NCBI GenBank assembly: GCA_964549505.1 | Contig: CAZJVD010000004.1 | Span: forward strand, 133,076 to 197,075 | Length of the DNA stretch: 64,000 bases | From: CAZJVD01 sp964549505 | GTDB lineage: Bacteria > Bdellovibrionota > UBA1018 > CAZJVD01 | Reading direction: 5' to 3' | In this document: piece by piece, positions 16,590 through 25,381 of the stretch | Layout of the letters: each line of letters opens with the position of its first letter | Position numbering within the stretch: the first letter of the stretch is position 1 | Position numbers and translations under genes: made by a program | The notes under the pieces: generated by a model | The model's input: only the letters and a program-made list of their open reading frames with translations | Databases searched by the model: none | What the model was told of the DNA's origin: nothing

Positions 16590-17859
16590 GAATCGCTTTC
16601 GCATAATAAGCCATGACTTCGGGGTCGGCGCGAAACGACTTCCGGCTCGCTCCGATCACATGTAGATGTTTGGCCGTCCGGGCCCGACTCATTGCCACGT
16701 AGGCTTGGCCGGGTTCCCAGAGGTTAGTCAAATCAATCCACGGTTCTTGAAGAGTCGCTCCCTGTGCTTTATGAATCGTGAGCGCATAAGCCAGCGAAAC
16801 CGGAAAATTATAAGCCGACGCAACGGGTTCACCGTCACCATCGAGCTGTGTGAAATGCGCGCGCTCGAGCATCGCTTCAAAACCTTCTGACAACTGCACG
16901 CGTAACGAGTCACCTTCTGTGCGCGGCAGTGACGTCACCCATCCCATCGTGCCATTGACCCAACGACCACGCGGATCGTTCTGTCTGAGCATAATGAGAG
17001 CACCGGGTTTCAGCGCGAGCATCGGGGGGATCGGACAGTTGCGTTTGAGCTGTTCGATCGATTCAGCTTTGCCGACATAGAGCGTGGGCATTTCTTTGAG
17101 AGGACCTTTGAGTTTTTCGACTTCGATTCGATTGAGTTCGTCGACGCGTTCACGATGTGCGAGCAATACGGTCGCCGCCTGCGATCGTTCGGCAAGATCA
17201 CTTCGGCCACGAGCACGTAGGAAACGTTCGAGGCGATGGGAGTAACTCCCGGCCCGCGCGTCTTCTAAGGCGTCGAGGAGTTCCTGATCTTGGGTTCGCA
17301 TGCATGTTTTTAAAAACACGACTTTTGGATTCGAGTCCCGCCAAGCCTGAGACTGAAAAGCCCAGTCCCGTGAACGCTCACGGCCTCCGGCGTTCCAAGG
17401 CTGCACGGGCGGGAGCTGCGCAAAATCGCCGATGGCTAAGATCCGGAGTCCGCCCCAAGGTGCTTTGCTCTCGCGGGCCGTGCGCGCGAGCTCTTCTGCC
17501 GTGTTCAGAACTTCGCCCGAGAGCATCGACACTTCATCAATGATGATCTCTTTTGCTTTTCGAATGCGCCGTAACGTTTTTGCACTCTTGAGCGCACGTC
17601 GAATGGCAGCGTCCGGTCCGCCTTGTAAAATTCCAAGTCCAAAAAAACTATGAAACGTTCGACCGCCAACTAAAACCGCGGCAGCTCCGGTACTCGCCAG
17701 AACGGGGCGTTCCTTTTCGCTCAAGGGTTTTTCTTTGAGATAGGCACGAACCAGCGTGCTTTTCCCAGAGCCCGCCGATCCCGTGAGAAAGACGTTGTCG
17801 TCGTAGGTCTTTAAAGTGTCGAGTGCAGTAGCTTGATCGGGTGAAAGTTCGATACTCAT
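16579..17859 (-). CDS. PIF1-like superfamily 1B DNA helicase
   Basis: 426 residues. Walker A is GSAGSGKST at residues 27-35; Walker B is IIIDEVSML; motif III is AIGDFAQLPPV. The C-terminal helicase motifs are LAYALTIHKAQGATL and YVAMSRAR, in the PIF1/RecD-like order. A 5'-3' DNA helicase acting on replication or recombination structures is expected. It is shorter than eukaryotic PIF1 and lacks an added nuclease or HRDC domain. The gene sits alone between a peroxidase and a patatin, so context gives no further clue. Confidence 0.88.
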   Translation of the reverse strand: MSIELSPDQATALDTLKTYDDNVFLTGSAGSGKSTLVRAYLKEKPLSEKERPVLASTGAAAVLVGGRTFHSFFGLGILQGGPDAAIRRALKSAKTLRRIRKAKEIIIDEVSMLSGEVLNTAEELARTARESKAPWGGLRILAIGDFAQLPPVQPWNAGGRERSRDWAFQSQAWRDSNPKVVFLKTCMRTQDQELLDALEDARAGSYSHRLERFLRARGRSDLAERSQAATVLLAHRERVDELNRIEVEKLKGPLKEMPTLYVGKAESIEQLKRNCPIPPMLALKPGALIMLRQNDPRGRWVNGTMGWVTSLPRTEGDSLRVQLSEGFEAMLERAHFTQLDGDGEPVASAYNFPVSLAYALTIHKAQGATLQEPWIDLTNLWEPGQAYVAMSRARTAKHLHVIGASRKSFRADPEVMAYYAKAILND

Positions 17860-17878
17860 GAAGCACTTACGACGTCGC

Positions 17879-19156
17879 CTAGACGGTCTGAGAAGTCAAA
17901 TGTGTAACAGGAGCGTTCGCTCGTTCGACACCTTGGAACTCGTAGCGTCTCAGAACGTCAGCCGCTGCACGAAAACCCGCGCGTACGATCTCGTTCATGC
18001 GTCGCGGGTCAAACGCAAAGTGTTCCTGAAAAAACAACTGCGCGTCGCCGGGGCGAGGATGAATGTAGACAATTTCGGCGTCTTTCCGGACTCCGAGATC
18101 GTTTTCAACGGTTTCGATCAACTCAGAAGCCAGCTTCAGTGAAAGCCCCTTTTTTTCAAAGAACTGCTCGATCGACGCATAGGCCTGTTTGGCATTCATG
18201 CGTCCGCGTACGACCGATTGCACACGCTGTTCGATCGCCAAGTAGATCGATTGGATCATGATGGCGGGCAGTCCGCGTTCGGACAATCGACCAAACTCAG
18301 GACTGAGGTTGTAGGGTTGGTGCGTGTAACTGGCGAAAACGAGATCGGCCCCACGCTCGAGAGCGATATGAGTTGATAACGTATCGCGCACTTCACCATC
18401 AATCAGGTCCGTCGGGCCTCGATCCGTAAGATCGATGGTCGTCGGTGAAAAGATAAAGGGGAGCGACACACTCGCAGCACACGCTTTGGAAATCGCGATA
18501 TCCGACCGGAACGTGCAACTCAGGTCGTGTGTCGAGCGCACTTCATGAACGGGACCAAACGCGATCTTTGCCGACTGATTGAGCTCGGTCGCCACGACAA
18601 AGAGTTCAACAGCCAAGTCTCTAAAGTTTTCTGTTTCTAAAACGCGTTCGGCGAGAAACCGTTCGATCCCGCGCGTGGAAAACAGTCCCGGCGATCGAAA
18701 CCAACGCATTTCAAAGAGACTGCCCCAGTCCCCGCGCATCGCAAGTCGAAGAAAATCACGCGTCTGTGCCAGTCCCCGCAGGGGAACCTTCGAAAGATCG
18801 TTCCGTAGTGCAAACACGGTTTTGAGATCGAGCCTCGGCAATACCCGAGGAACGCGATCGATCGCCGAGCGTTCGCCATGCGCCGGATCAAATGAAAAGA
18901 AGATGTTCTCAAGGGAGTAGCCCGACGCCAGGTACGCCGCGATCAGGGCGCCGGCACTCGAACCGACATAAGTAGCGACCGTTTGTGCGGGTTTGGTGAT
19001 AGGTGACGATTTCAGGCCACCTCGGAAAACGAAACCCCGTTCGCGCAGGGCGAGCGCGACTCCGAGGTGAAAGGCGCCGGCTTTGACGCCTCCGCCACTG
19101 CAGACCATGGCGACTTTACGACTCGCTTGAATCGGAATGCGGTTTTGGATTCGCAC
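17879..19156 (-). CDS. Patatin-like phospholipase
   Basis: 425 residues. The oxyanion loop is SGGGVKAGAFHLGV (residues 20-33), the nucleophile is Ser67 in VGSSAGAL (GxSxG), and the catalytic Asp is in LIDGEVRDTL (DGE in place of the usual DGG/DGA). These make an active-looking lipid acyl hydrolase. There is no signal peptide, so it acts in the cytosol or is exported another way. The C-terminal 120 residues are probably helical and not part of the core domain. Patatin-like proteins are common in predatory and pathogenic bacteria, but the target lipid cannot be read from sequence. Confidence 0.88.
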   Translation of the reverse strand: MRIQNRIPIQASRKVAMVCSGGGVKAGAFHLGVALALRERGFVFRGGLKSSPITKPAQTVATYVGSSAGALIAAYLASGYSLENIFFSFDPAHGERSAIDRVPRVLPRLDLKTVFALRNDLSKVPLRGLAQTRDFLRLAMRGDWGSLFEMRWFRSPGLFSTRGIERFLAERVLETENFRDLAVELFVVATELNQSAKIAFGPVHEVRSTHDLSCTFRSDIAISKACAASVSLPFIFSPTTIDLTDRGPTDLIDGEVRDTLSTHIALERGADLVFASYTHQPYNLSPEFGRLSERGLPAIMIQSIYLAIEQRVQSVVRGRMNAKQAYASIEQFFEKKGLSLKLASELIETVENDLGVRKDAEIVYIHPRPGDAQLFFQEHFAFDPRRMNEIVRAGFRAAADVLRRYEFQGVERANAPVTHLTSQTV

Positions 19157-19229
19157 TTTCCCCCCAAAAAAGCTTCCTGTGCGGCAGAATACTTGATTTT
19201 GATGGTAAAGGAAATAGAATCAAACTGTG

Positions 19230-19574
19230 ATGGTCTCCCACCAGGATCAAGCTGCGTCGAGCGAATGGATTCCCCTGGTGGAATTTGCGGCGCGACGCGG
19301 AATCAGTCTCTCTACTTTGCGGCGTTATATCAAAGCCGACAAGATCGAATACAGACTCGAGAACGGCCGCTACCTCCTGAAAGACGATGCTCGAAAGGGA
19401 AAACCATCCGTCACGCGCGGATCAGCTGGTGCCATGGGTCCAGGCGCGGGCGCCACAGCAGATGACGAGCGAGCTCGCCGTCTGGAGACAGAGCTCAACC
19501 GAGCTCGACAAGAAATCGCAGAGTTGAAAACGCTGATCGCGCTCTATGAAGAGAAATTTCCAAACTCTCTTTAA
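19230..19574 (+). CDS. Helix-turn-helix DNA-binding protein with coiled-coil tail
   Basis: 114 residues. Residues about 12-50 (WIPLVEFAARRGISLSTLRR then YIKADKIEYR and NGRYLL) form an excisionase/MerR-like helix-turn-helix with a beta wing. A Gly/Ala-rich linker follows, then a charged heptad region (ERARRLETELNRARQEIAEL) likely to dimerise. It could be a local regulator. Its end overlaps the start of the next gene by 29 bases, so it is probably cotranscribed with the outer-membrane candidate. GTG at 19227 is an equally possible start. Confidence 0.65.
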   Translation: MVSHQDQAASSEWIPLVEFAARRGISLSTLRRYIKADKIEYRLENGRYLLKDDARKGKPSVTRGSAGAMGPGAGATADDERARRLETELNRARQEIAELKTLIALYEEKFPNSL

Positions 19575-21141
19575 CCAAACCTTCTTGAGAGCGATCGCCG
19601 CCGCGCTCGTTTTCTTTACGGCATCGTTCGCAGGTGCGAACCCCGATCTTGATCGCAAATACGCGCTTGAGACCGTGGGATTTTTGCGTGCCTGGGACAA
19701 TGTGGATGGCTTGTTTGGTGACTATGTCGCAAGGGCGTATCAGGCCGTTTTTGAACGCTCGAGTCGTTTTCGATTGAACGATCTGAGCAAGACCGATGTG
19801 ATCTTAGCGAACGCGAAGATTCCCTATCAGAAACTCATCGACGACAAAGACATTCTGGCCGAGGTCGCAAAGAGCACGCGTGTGGAAAGCATCATCCGCA
19901 CAAAAGTCTTTAAAGAAGGCAGTCGTTATCGGTTCGAACTGGATTGGCTGTACTCGCCTTCGATGGTGAGAATAGCATCGCACTCCTTCTACTATAACGA
20001 TCCCCGAAAAAATCCGGAAGCCACGACCAGCAGCGAGATTCTCAGCGCCGAACAATTGCAAAGCGATATCGGAGAGGCTGTGGATCATCTGATCGAGAAG
20101 CTGCCATTTCTCGGGCATATTACCGGTCGCGATAAGGATTCTGTAACGATCAACGTTGGTTATGCTTCGCAACTTAAAAAAGGCGATCATTTTCAGGTCG
20201 GGACACTCGAAGATGTAAAAGTGCATCCGTTGCTCAATCAGATTGTCGATTGGGCTTTTTTTCCAACGGGAACGATCGAAGTCGATCAGGTCGAAGAGAA
20301 GATCGCGTTCGGTCGCATTGTCAGTCTCGAGTCGGGTCGCGAAGTCATGCGTTATCAGAAGCTGATCAAGTGGATCCCGTCGCCGCTTGGTGAGGGTCCT
20401 GCTTCGGAGATCGCTGCGGATCCAGCAGACGAGGCTCAGAAACGCTACTTACCTCGTTATGGTTTCATCAGTGCTGGTGCTTATCTGGGAAGTTTTGGTC
20501 GCGATTTTAGTACCGGTGATTTTGAGAACCGCGGAGGCGGCACGGTTTGGGGTTTCAAAACCGAGAACGAGCTTTGGCTCACTCCCAACTTTTTTGCGGA
20601 CCTGGAACTGGGTTTCGGGTTTTTCAGTTACGGCCAGGACCGTTTTGCGGGCGGGCAACTCTCGGTGCCCGAACCACCTGAAGGCAATGGGTCCGGACAG
20701 CTCACGAAGTTTCGCCTGAACCTAGGCTACCAGTATCTCGTCGACGGAAACTTTTTCGGTCCTAAGGCATTTGTGCGGTTCGGGTATCGTTCGAACTCGA
20801 CCACGCTCCCACTTTCGACCGCCGACCATCTCGGCTCGCTGACCGTCAAAGGGCTTTTTCTTGGGATCGGTGGAGACATGCCGATTCGTGACGATTGGGG
20901 TGCCTTGCTCGCCATTGATCTGGATCTCCTCAAAGACGAGCAGGTCGAAGGCGTTGCTGGCTACGATCCTGACGGCAGCACAGACGTGAGTTTTTTCCTC
21001 GGTGGTTATAAGCAGCTGATGCCAAGGCTTACGATTCGCGCGGGTTTCGATATCAACGTTCAAAACGTGGATTTCATGAGAGGCGAGGCGCTGACGCACA
21101 GATCTATTCTGTTTACCCCTTCGCTCTTGTATTACTTTTAA
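19546..21141 (+). CDS. Large exported protein, probable outer-membrane barrel
   Basis: 531 residues with a signal peptide (hydrophobic FLRAIAAALVFFTASFAGA, cleavage before NPDLDRKY). Residues about 30-200 are mixed alpha/beta; residues about 195-270 include a possible SH3-like segment (INVGYASQLKKGDHFQVG). The C-terminal 230 residues consist of amphipathic strands with Gly-rich turns (YGFISAGAYLGSFG, FFADLELGFGFFSYGQ, VRFGYRSNSTT) ending in ILFTPSLLYYF, a terminal Phe typical of outer-membrane barrels. Function unknown. Lies between the HTH gene and ligA. Confidence 0.7.
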   Translation: MKRNFQTLFNQTFLRAIAAALVFFTASFAGANPDLDRKYALETVGFLRAWDNVDGLFGDYVARAYQAVFERSSRFRLNDLSKTDVILANAKIPYQKLIDDKDILAEVAKSTRVESIIRTKVFKEGSRYRFELDWLYSPSMVRIASHSFYYNDPRKNPEATTSSEILSAEQLQSDIGEAVDHLIEKLPFLGHITGRDKDSVTINVGYASQLKKGDHFQVGTLEDVKVHPLLNQIVDWAFFPTGTIEVDQVEEKIAFGRIVSLESGREVMRYQKLIKWIPSPLGEGPASEIAADPADEAQKRYLPRYGFISAGAYLGSFGRDFSTGDFENRGGGTVWGFKTENELWLTPNFFADLELGFGFFSYGQDRFAGGQLSVPEPPEGNGSGQLTKFRLNLGYQYLVDGNFFGPKAFVRFGYRSNSTTLPLSTADHLGSLTVKGLFLGIGGDMPIRDDWGALLAIDLDLLKDEQVEGVAGYDPDGSTDVSFFLGGYKQLMPRLTIRAGFDINVQNVDFMRGEALTHRSILFTPSLLYYF

Positions 21142-21161
21142 CCCCCCGTTACAAAAAACAG

Positions 21162-23213
21162 GTGCCAAAAAAAGTGACGCCGGCCGCAGACCTCAAGCGC
21201 ATGCACGACCTTGTAACGCTGATTCAAGAACACGATCACCGCTACTACGTCCTCGACGACCCGAAAATCACAGATGCTGAGTATGACCAGCTCTTTCGCG
21301 AGCTTCAGACTCTCGAAAGTAAGATGCCGGAGGAAATTCTTCCCGACTCTCCAACGAAGCGCGTGGGTGGAAAGCCTGCCGACCAGTTCGCCAAGTTTCA
21401 GCATCGTGTTCCGATGCTCTCGCTCGCCAACGCGATGAGCGAGGAAGAGTTTCTAGCTTTTGATGAACGCGTCCATCGCTTTCTTGATCGCCCGGCAAGT
21501 AAGCGTTTGGAGTATTGGGTCGAGCTTAAGTTCGACGGATTGTCGCTCAGTCTTGTTTATGAAAAAGGTCTCTTTGTTGCGGCGTCCACGCGCGGTGATG
21601 GTTCGGTCGGCGAGGATGTGACGGCAAATATTCGAACGATCAAATCAGTTCCCTTGAAACTGAAAACAAGCTCGCCTCCGGATCGCATTGAGATTCGTGC
21701 GGAAGGACTGCTCAAGATCAAAGATTTCGAAGCGCTCAATCGGGAACAGACCGAGAAAGACGAAAAGGTTTTCGCTAATCCTCGCAATGCGGCCGCAGGG
21801 TCCATCCGACAGTTAGATCCTGGCATCACGGCCTCGCGACCACTGAGTATTTTCAGCTACGGCTTTGGCGAAGTGAAAGGGAAGTCTTTTAAAACACTCT
21901 CGGAATATCAAGACACGCTCGTGAGTTGGGGGCTACCCGTCGCGAAGTGGAGACAAGTCGTTCAAGGTACGGACGATGTGATCGCGTTTTACCGACGCAT
22001 CGAAAGGGAACGTGAAAAACTGCCATTCGAAATCGACGGCATCGTCGTCAAACTCAATTCGACCGCGGAGATCGAGGTGGCTGGAACGATCTCACGCAAT
22101 CCTCGCGGTATGGTCGCGTTCAAGTATCCGCCACGTCAGAGTACGACGGTGATTGAGTCCATTGAAGTTCAAGTCGGCCGCACCGGCGCGCTGACTCCAG
22201 TCGCTCATGTGAGACCGGTCCAGCTCGGTGGCGCGACTGTGAAGCGCGCGACACTTCACAATCAGGACGAGATCGATCGCAAAGATATTCGTGTCGGTGA
22301 CACGGTCGTGATTCAGCGAGCGGGCGATGTGATTCCTGAGGTTGTTTCTGTTGTTTTAGAAAAGCGATCCGGACGCGAGAAGAAGTTTACAATTCCGGAC
22401 CGCTGCCCCGTTTGCGGATCCAAGATTGAGAAGTCCGCCGACGAAGCCGTCGCACGTTGTGTGAATCGAACGTGCGTTGCCCAACTCAAAGAGCGATTGC
22501 GACATTTCGTGAGCAAAGCCGCCATGGACATGGACGGCTTGGGAGAACGACTGATCGAGTTCTTTGTCGATGAAGGCCTCGTCAAGCAGAGTGCCGATCT
22601 TTTTCGTTTGAAAGCGTCGGACCTGCTTGCTCTCGAAGGGTTCAAGGAGAAACTTTCCGAGAAGATCATCGCGGCGATTCAGGGAGCGCGCAAACCCGAA
22701 TTGAATTCGTTCTTGTTCGCTCTTGGAATCCGACATGTCGGCGAACGTGTTGCAAAGATCCTTGCCCGTCATTTCGGGAACCTCGATGCGCTGATGCAAG
22801 CTGCGCACGAGAAGGCGGATGAAGGCGAAGTACCATCCTCTCTCGAAAGCATCCATGAAATCGGACCCGAGATCGCGAAAAGCATCGCGGCGTTCTTTCG
22901 CGACAAGGAGAACCGAGCTGAGATCCAAGCGCTGCTTCGGTATGTCACTCCGTCCGAAGTCGCAAAGCCGCGCGTCGGTGCGCAGGTGCTGGCAGGAAAG
23001 ACACTTGTGCTGACGGGTACGCTACCGTCGCTTTCGCGATCCGAGGCGACCGCGATGATCGAGGAAGCCGGCGGTCGTGTTTCTGGGAGTGTTTCTAAAA
23101 AAACGGATTATGTCGTTGCCGGTGCTGACGCTGGCAGCAAGCTCGATAAAGCTCAACAGTTGGCCGTGACGGTTCTCGACGAGGATGGGCTTCGAAAGCT
23201 TTTGAAAAAATAG
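21162..23213 (+). CDS. ligA: NAD-dependent DNA ligase
   Basis: 683 residues, the normal LigA length. Domain Ia (HDHRYYVLDDPKITDAEYD) is followed by the adenylation domain with the active-site Lys123 in ELKFDG. The OB fold and the four-Cys zinc finger (CPVCGSKIEKS, CVNRTC) come next, then helix-hairpin-helix repeats (residues about 510-580). A C-terminal BRCT domain (GKTLVLTGTLPSLSRSEA) closes the protein. It seals nicks using NAD+ in replication and repair. The start is a GTG 20 bases after the previous stop, without a strong ribosome binding site. A hairpin overlapping the stop codon may terminate transcription. Confidence 0.97.
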   Translation: MPKKVTPAADLKRMHDLVTLIQEHDHRYYVLDDPKITDAEYDQLFRELQTLESKMPEEILPDSPTKRVGGKPADQFAKFQHRVPMLSLANAMSEEEFLAFDERVHRFLDRPASKRLEYWVELKFDGLSLSLVYEKGLFVAASTRGDGSVGEDVTANIRTIKSVPLKLKTSSPPDRIEIRAEGLLKIKDFEALNREQTEKDEKVFANPRNAAAGSIRQLDPGITASRPLSIFSYGFGEVKGKSFKTLSEYQDTLVSWGLPVAKWRQVVQGTDDVIAFYRRIEREREKLPFEIDGIVVKLNSTAEIEVAGTISRNPRGMVAFKYPPRQSTTVIESIEVQVGRTGALTPVAHVRPVQLGGATVKRATLHNQDEIDRKDIRVGDTVVIQRAGDVIPEVVSVVLEKRSGREKKFTIPDRCPVCGSKIEKSADEAVARCVNRTCVAQLKERLRHFVSKAAMDMDGLGERLIEFFVDEGLVKQSADLFRLKASDLLALEGFKEKLSEKIIAAIQGARKPELNSFLFALGIRHVGERVAKILARHFGNLDALMQAAHEKADEGEVPSSLESIHEIGPEIAKSIAAFFRDKENRAEIQALLRYVTPSEVAKPRVGAQVLAGKTLVLTGTLPSLSRSEATAMIEEAGGRVSGSVSKKTDYVVAGADAGSKLDKAQQLAVTVLDEDGLRKLLKK

Positions 23214-23240
23214 TCTCGGCCGCGCTTAAGCGAGACTTTG
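23212..23240 (+). terminator. Possible terminator after ligA
   Basis: AGTCTCG (23212-23218) pairs with CGAGACT (23231-23237), enclosing the palindrome CGCTTAAGCG, and is followed by a short T run. The stem starts inside the ligA stop codon. Confidence 0.5.
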
Positions 23241-23326
23241 ACGAGGCCTTTGCGAGGCCGTAGCAACGGGTTTGCCGGCGCCCCGATGCGTTCGGAGCGT
23301 GCGGTGCTGAGTTCGGTGACGCAGCT

Positions 23327-23403
23327 GCGCTTGTGCCGGAACAAGTACCGACAGCGAATATCGGCTGTTATGTGACGCACTAGCGCTTGTGCCGGAACAA
23401 GTA
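23327..23403. repeat. Pair of 21-bp direct repeats
   Basis: GCGCTTGTGCCGGAACAAGTA occurs at 23327-23347 and again at 23383-23403, a 56-bp period. Each copy contains the near-palindrome CTTGTGCCGGAACAAG. A weaker third copy (TGGTGCCGGAAAC) follows near 23432. The rest of the 285-bp gap between ligA and the next gene shows no open frame I can support. It may hold regulatory sites or repeat remnants. Confidence 0.6.
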
Positions 23404-23498
23404 AGCGTGCGTTATGTTTGCGTGTGGCCCTGGTGCCGGAAACTTCGTCGGATCGGAGGTTACGCGATTGGTATCAAGCGCCGATTCGCTCTAACCGT

Positions 23499-24860
23499 TT
23501 ACTCCGTCTTCGACAGAACCGTTTCATAGACAAAAATCTTGGTGGCCTCGTCATCGTGAGGCGCAAAATAAAAACGAAACCTAGCTGCTTTCTTGCCACT
23601 GACTTCAACGGTTTCGTATTCAAAATCAAAAGCATTATAACTTGGAGGAATATCTCGACTCCAAGTCTCGGCCCATACGCCCTTTTCATTGATGGTCGGT
23701 AGCTCAACCCGGTGAACAATCCGATAGGTGCCCTTTGCGTCGAATTCGATCAGATCGAGCACCCCATCGGGATCCCAAGGTCCCAGTTTTCCGGCGCAAA
23801 GAAAATACTGACCACTACTATTCGGCTGAGCTTTGCAGTCCTGATATTCAAATTCATCTTTCGGAGTGAACTTTTGAGCCCCCGCAGGGAAGTGGAGCGT
23901 CCCGTCTTTCACCGTATCACTCGTCAAGACGTCGATATCGTAATCAATAAGGTGAACACAGTGGTTCTCGCTATCGCACAGAATTGTTCCAAAATGTTCT
24001 GTCAGCCCATTTGAAAGAAGGACACACGAATTCAAATCTTCGTCGACGCTTACGACGACCGATTGATCATCATCGTCCGGTCCCGCCAACGGAAACCACA
24101 TTGTCGAGCTGGCTAAACCGAAAGCAATTCCACCGGGATGTTGCGGCTTGCAGGAGCGAAAAACAGTCGGTTGCGCTTGCGATGCTTTTTTATATTCTGC
24201 ACTGACATCCATCCATTTTGTGAGAACGGCCGCCCATCCTGCATCGGGATCCAGTCCAAAATCATACTTCATCAGCACAGCACGTTCGGCTGACTTGTCC
24301 TGGGAGGTTAAATATGCATAACCCTTCGATACGAGTAATCCTTGCGGATGTGAACGGTTCACACCCTTTGGCAGAGGTAAAGGGACGGCGGCTTTGAGAA
24401 CAAGATCTTTATAGGATTTGATCCTATGAAAATCATCGGCCCAAAAGGAATCGTTATCTTTGATCTTAAGTTCGATCGACACGGGTGACACGGGCGATGC
24501 GGGATTCTTTGCACGGAGTGTGATGACAAGGTTCTCACTAGGTTCGCCGATAGCATCATCGAGAAGTTTTAGACGAATTTCCCCGGAATCATTGCCGGCC
24601 GTGATCAATACTTTATTTTCATTCTGACTTTCGGAGCGGATGACTTGAAAATCGATATTTGATTTCGCACTTCCAGATAATTCATACGGTATCCAGAGGT
24701 CTTGATCAGATTTTGAGTCAAGAACGATCAAGACTTTCACTTCGCCTACGGCTTCACCGTAAGTCTGAGATCGTCCTGCGAATCGCGCCTCAGTGGCCTG
24801 CGCATAGGCACCGACTCCCCACCCGATGCTCAGAACCGCAGAGAAGAGGATTGATTTCAT
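23499..24860 (-). CDS. Exported protein with Calx-beta-like domain
   Basis: 453 residues. The signal peptide ends YAQA before TEARF. Residues about 25-135 look like a Calx-beta domain (beta strands then DDAIGEPSENLVITLR and IELKIKDND, a typical acidic last strand). The remainder, about 310 residues, has propeller-like features (RSHPQGLLVSKGYAYLTSQD, GGIAFGLASSTMWF, SENHCVHLIDYDIDVL) but no repeat motif strong enough to name. Calcium binding at the acidic loops is inferred. Function unknown; the gene is alone and divergent from the Ada-like protein. Confidence 0.7.
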   Translation of the reverse strand: MKSILFSAVLSIGWGVGAYAQATEARFAGRSQTYGEAVGEVKVLIVLDSKSDQDLWIPYELSGSAKSNIDFQVIRSESQNENKVLITAGNDSGEIRLKLLDDAIGEPSENLVITLRAKNPASPVSPVSIELKIKDNDSFWADDFHRIKSYKDLVLKAAVPLPLPKGVNRSHPQGLLVSKGYAYLTSQDKSAERAVLMKYDFGLDPDAGWAAVLTKWMDVSAEYKKASQAQPTVFRSCKPQHPGGIAFGLASSTMWFPLAGPDDDDQSVVVSVDEDLNSCVLLSNGLTEHFGTILCDSENHCVHLIDYDIDVLTSDTVKDGTLHFPAGAQKFTPKDEFEYQDCKAQPNSSGQYFLCAGKLGPWDPDGVLDLIEFDAKGTYRIVHRVELPTINEKGVWAETWSRDIPPSYNAFDFEYETVEVSGKKAARFRFYFAPHDDEATKIFVYETVLSKTE

Positions 24861-24960
24861 GTTGCACCGTATAACAAGGTGCGTATTTCATGTCAACGAG
24901 GCCGCCCGCAGCTCCTCGGAACCCCGTGCCTTCAAACATCGTCGATGGTACAGCGCACCT

Positions 24961-25317
24961 GTGAGGGTCCTAAAAACAGTCTGCTTCTCCGTCCTGATAG
25001 CGATGTCGCTTATCGCTGCGACTACGTTTGCCCAAAGAACGCCTCGTGGGTGCGGTTCCGAACTGACCCCTCAAAGAAAGAGGTTCCGACTCCTTGGTGC
25101 CGACGGAAAATTCTACTGGAGCGGGCAACCAGGGACCCTCGGCGGCTACTGGCGCGGTTCGAGAAAGATTTACGGTCGGTTGGATTGTCGATCCACTCGG
25201 AGCTGGATCAAACGCGGGCACTACGTTCCGTATCGGGTCTTTTTTGCGAGCGAAGAAGACGCCGTAGCGGCGGGGTTTCGGCCGTGCGGGGTCTGCTGGC
25301 GTGAGGACACGCCCTAG
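24961..25317 (+). CDS. Exported protein with Ada-type metal-binding-like domain
   Basis: 118 residues from a GTG at 24961, chosen because it gives a clean signal peptide (VRVLKTVCFSVLIAMSLIAATTFA). The mature C-terminal part (residues about 50-118) has the pattern of the Ada zinc-binding domain: YGRLDCRS, about 30 residues, then FFASEEDAVAAGFRPCGVCW. Ada uses four Cys for zinc; here three align and the second is replaced, so metal binding may be altered. Ada domains normally act on DNA inside the cell, so an exported copy is odd and may serve metal or wall binding. Longer in-frame starts upstream have no signal peptide. Confidence 0.65.
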   Translation: MRVLKTVCFSVLIAMSLIAATTFAQRTPRGCGSELTPQRKRFRLLGADGKFYWSGQPGTLGGYWRGSRKIYGRLDCRSTRSWIKRGHYVPYRVFFASEEDAVAAGFRPCGVCWREDTP

Positions 25318-25381
25318 AAGTCGGTACCGCGCGCGCGTTTTCCTCACCAATGCGCTTTCCACTGCGCTTTCCAGTGCGCTT

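Noticed and set aside
23327..23440. CRISPR-like array
   Set aside because: Only two exact repeats of 21 bp and one weak copy, no cas genes, spacer of 35 bp only once.
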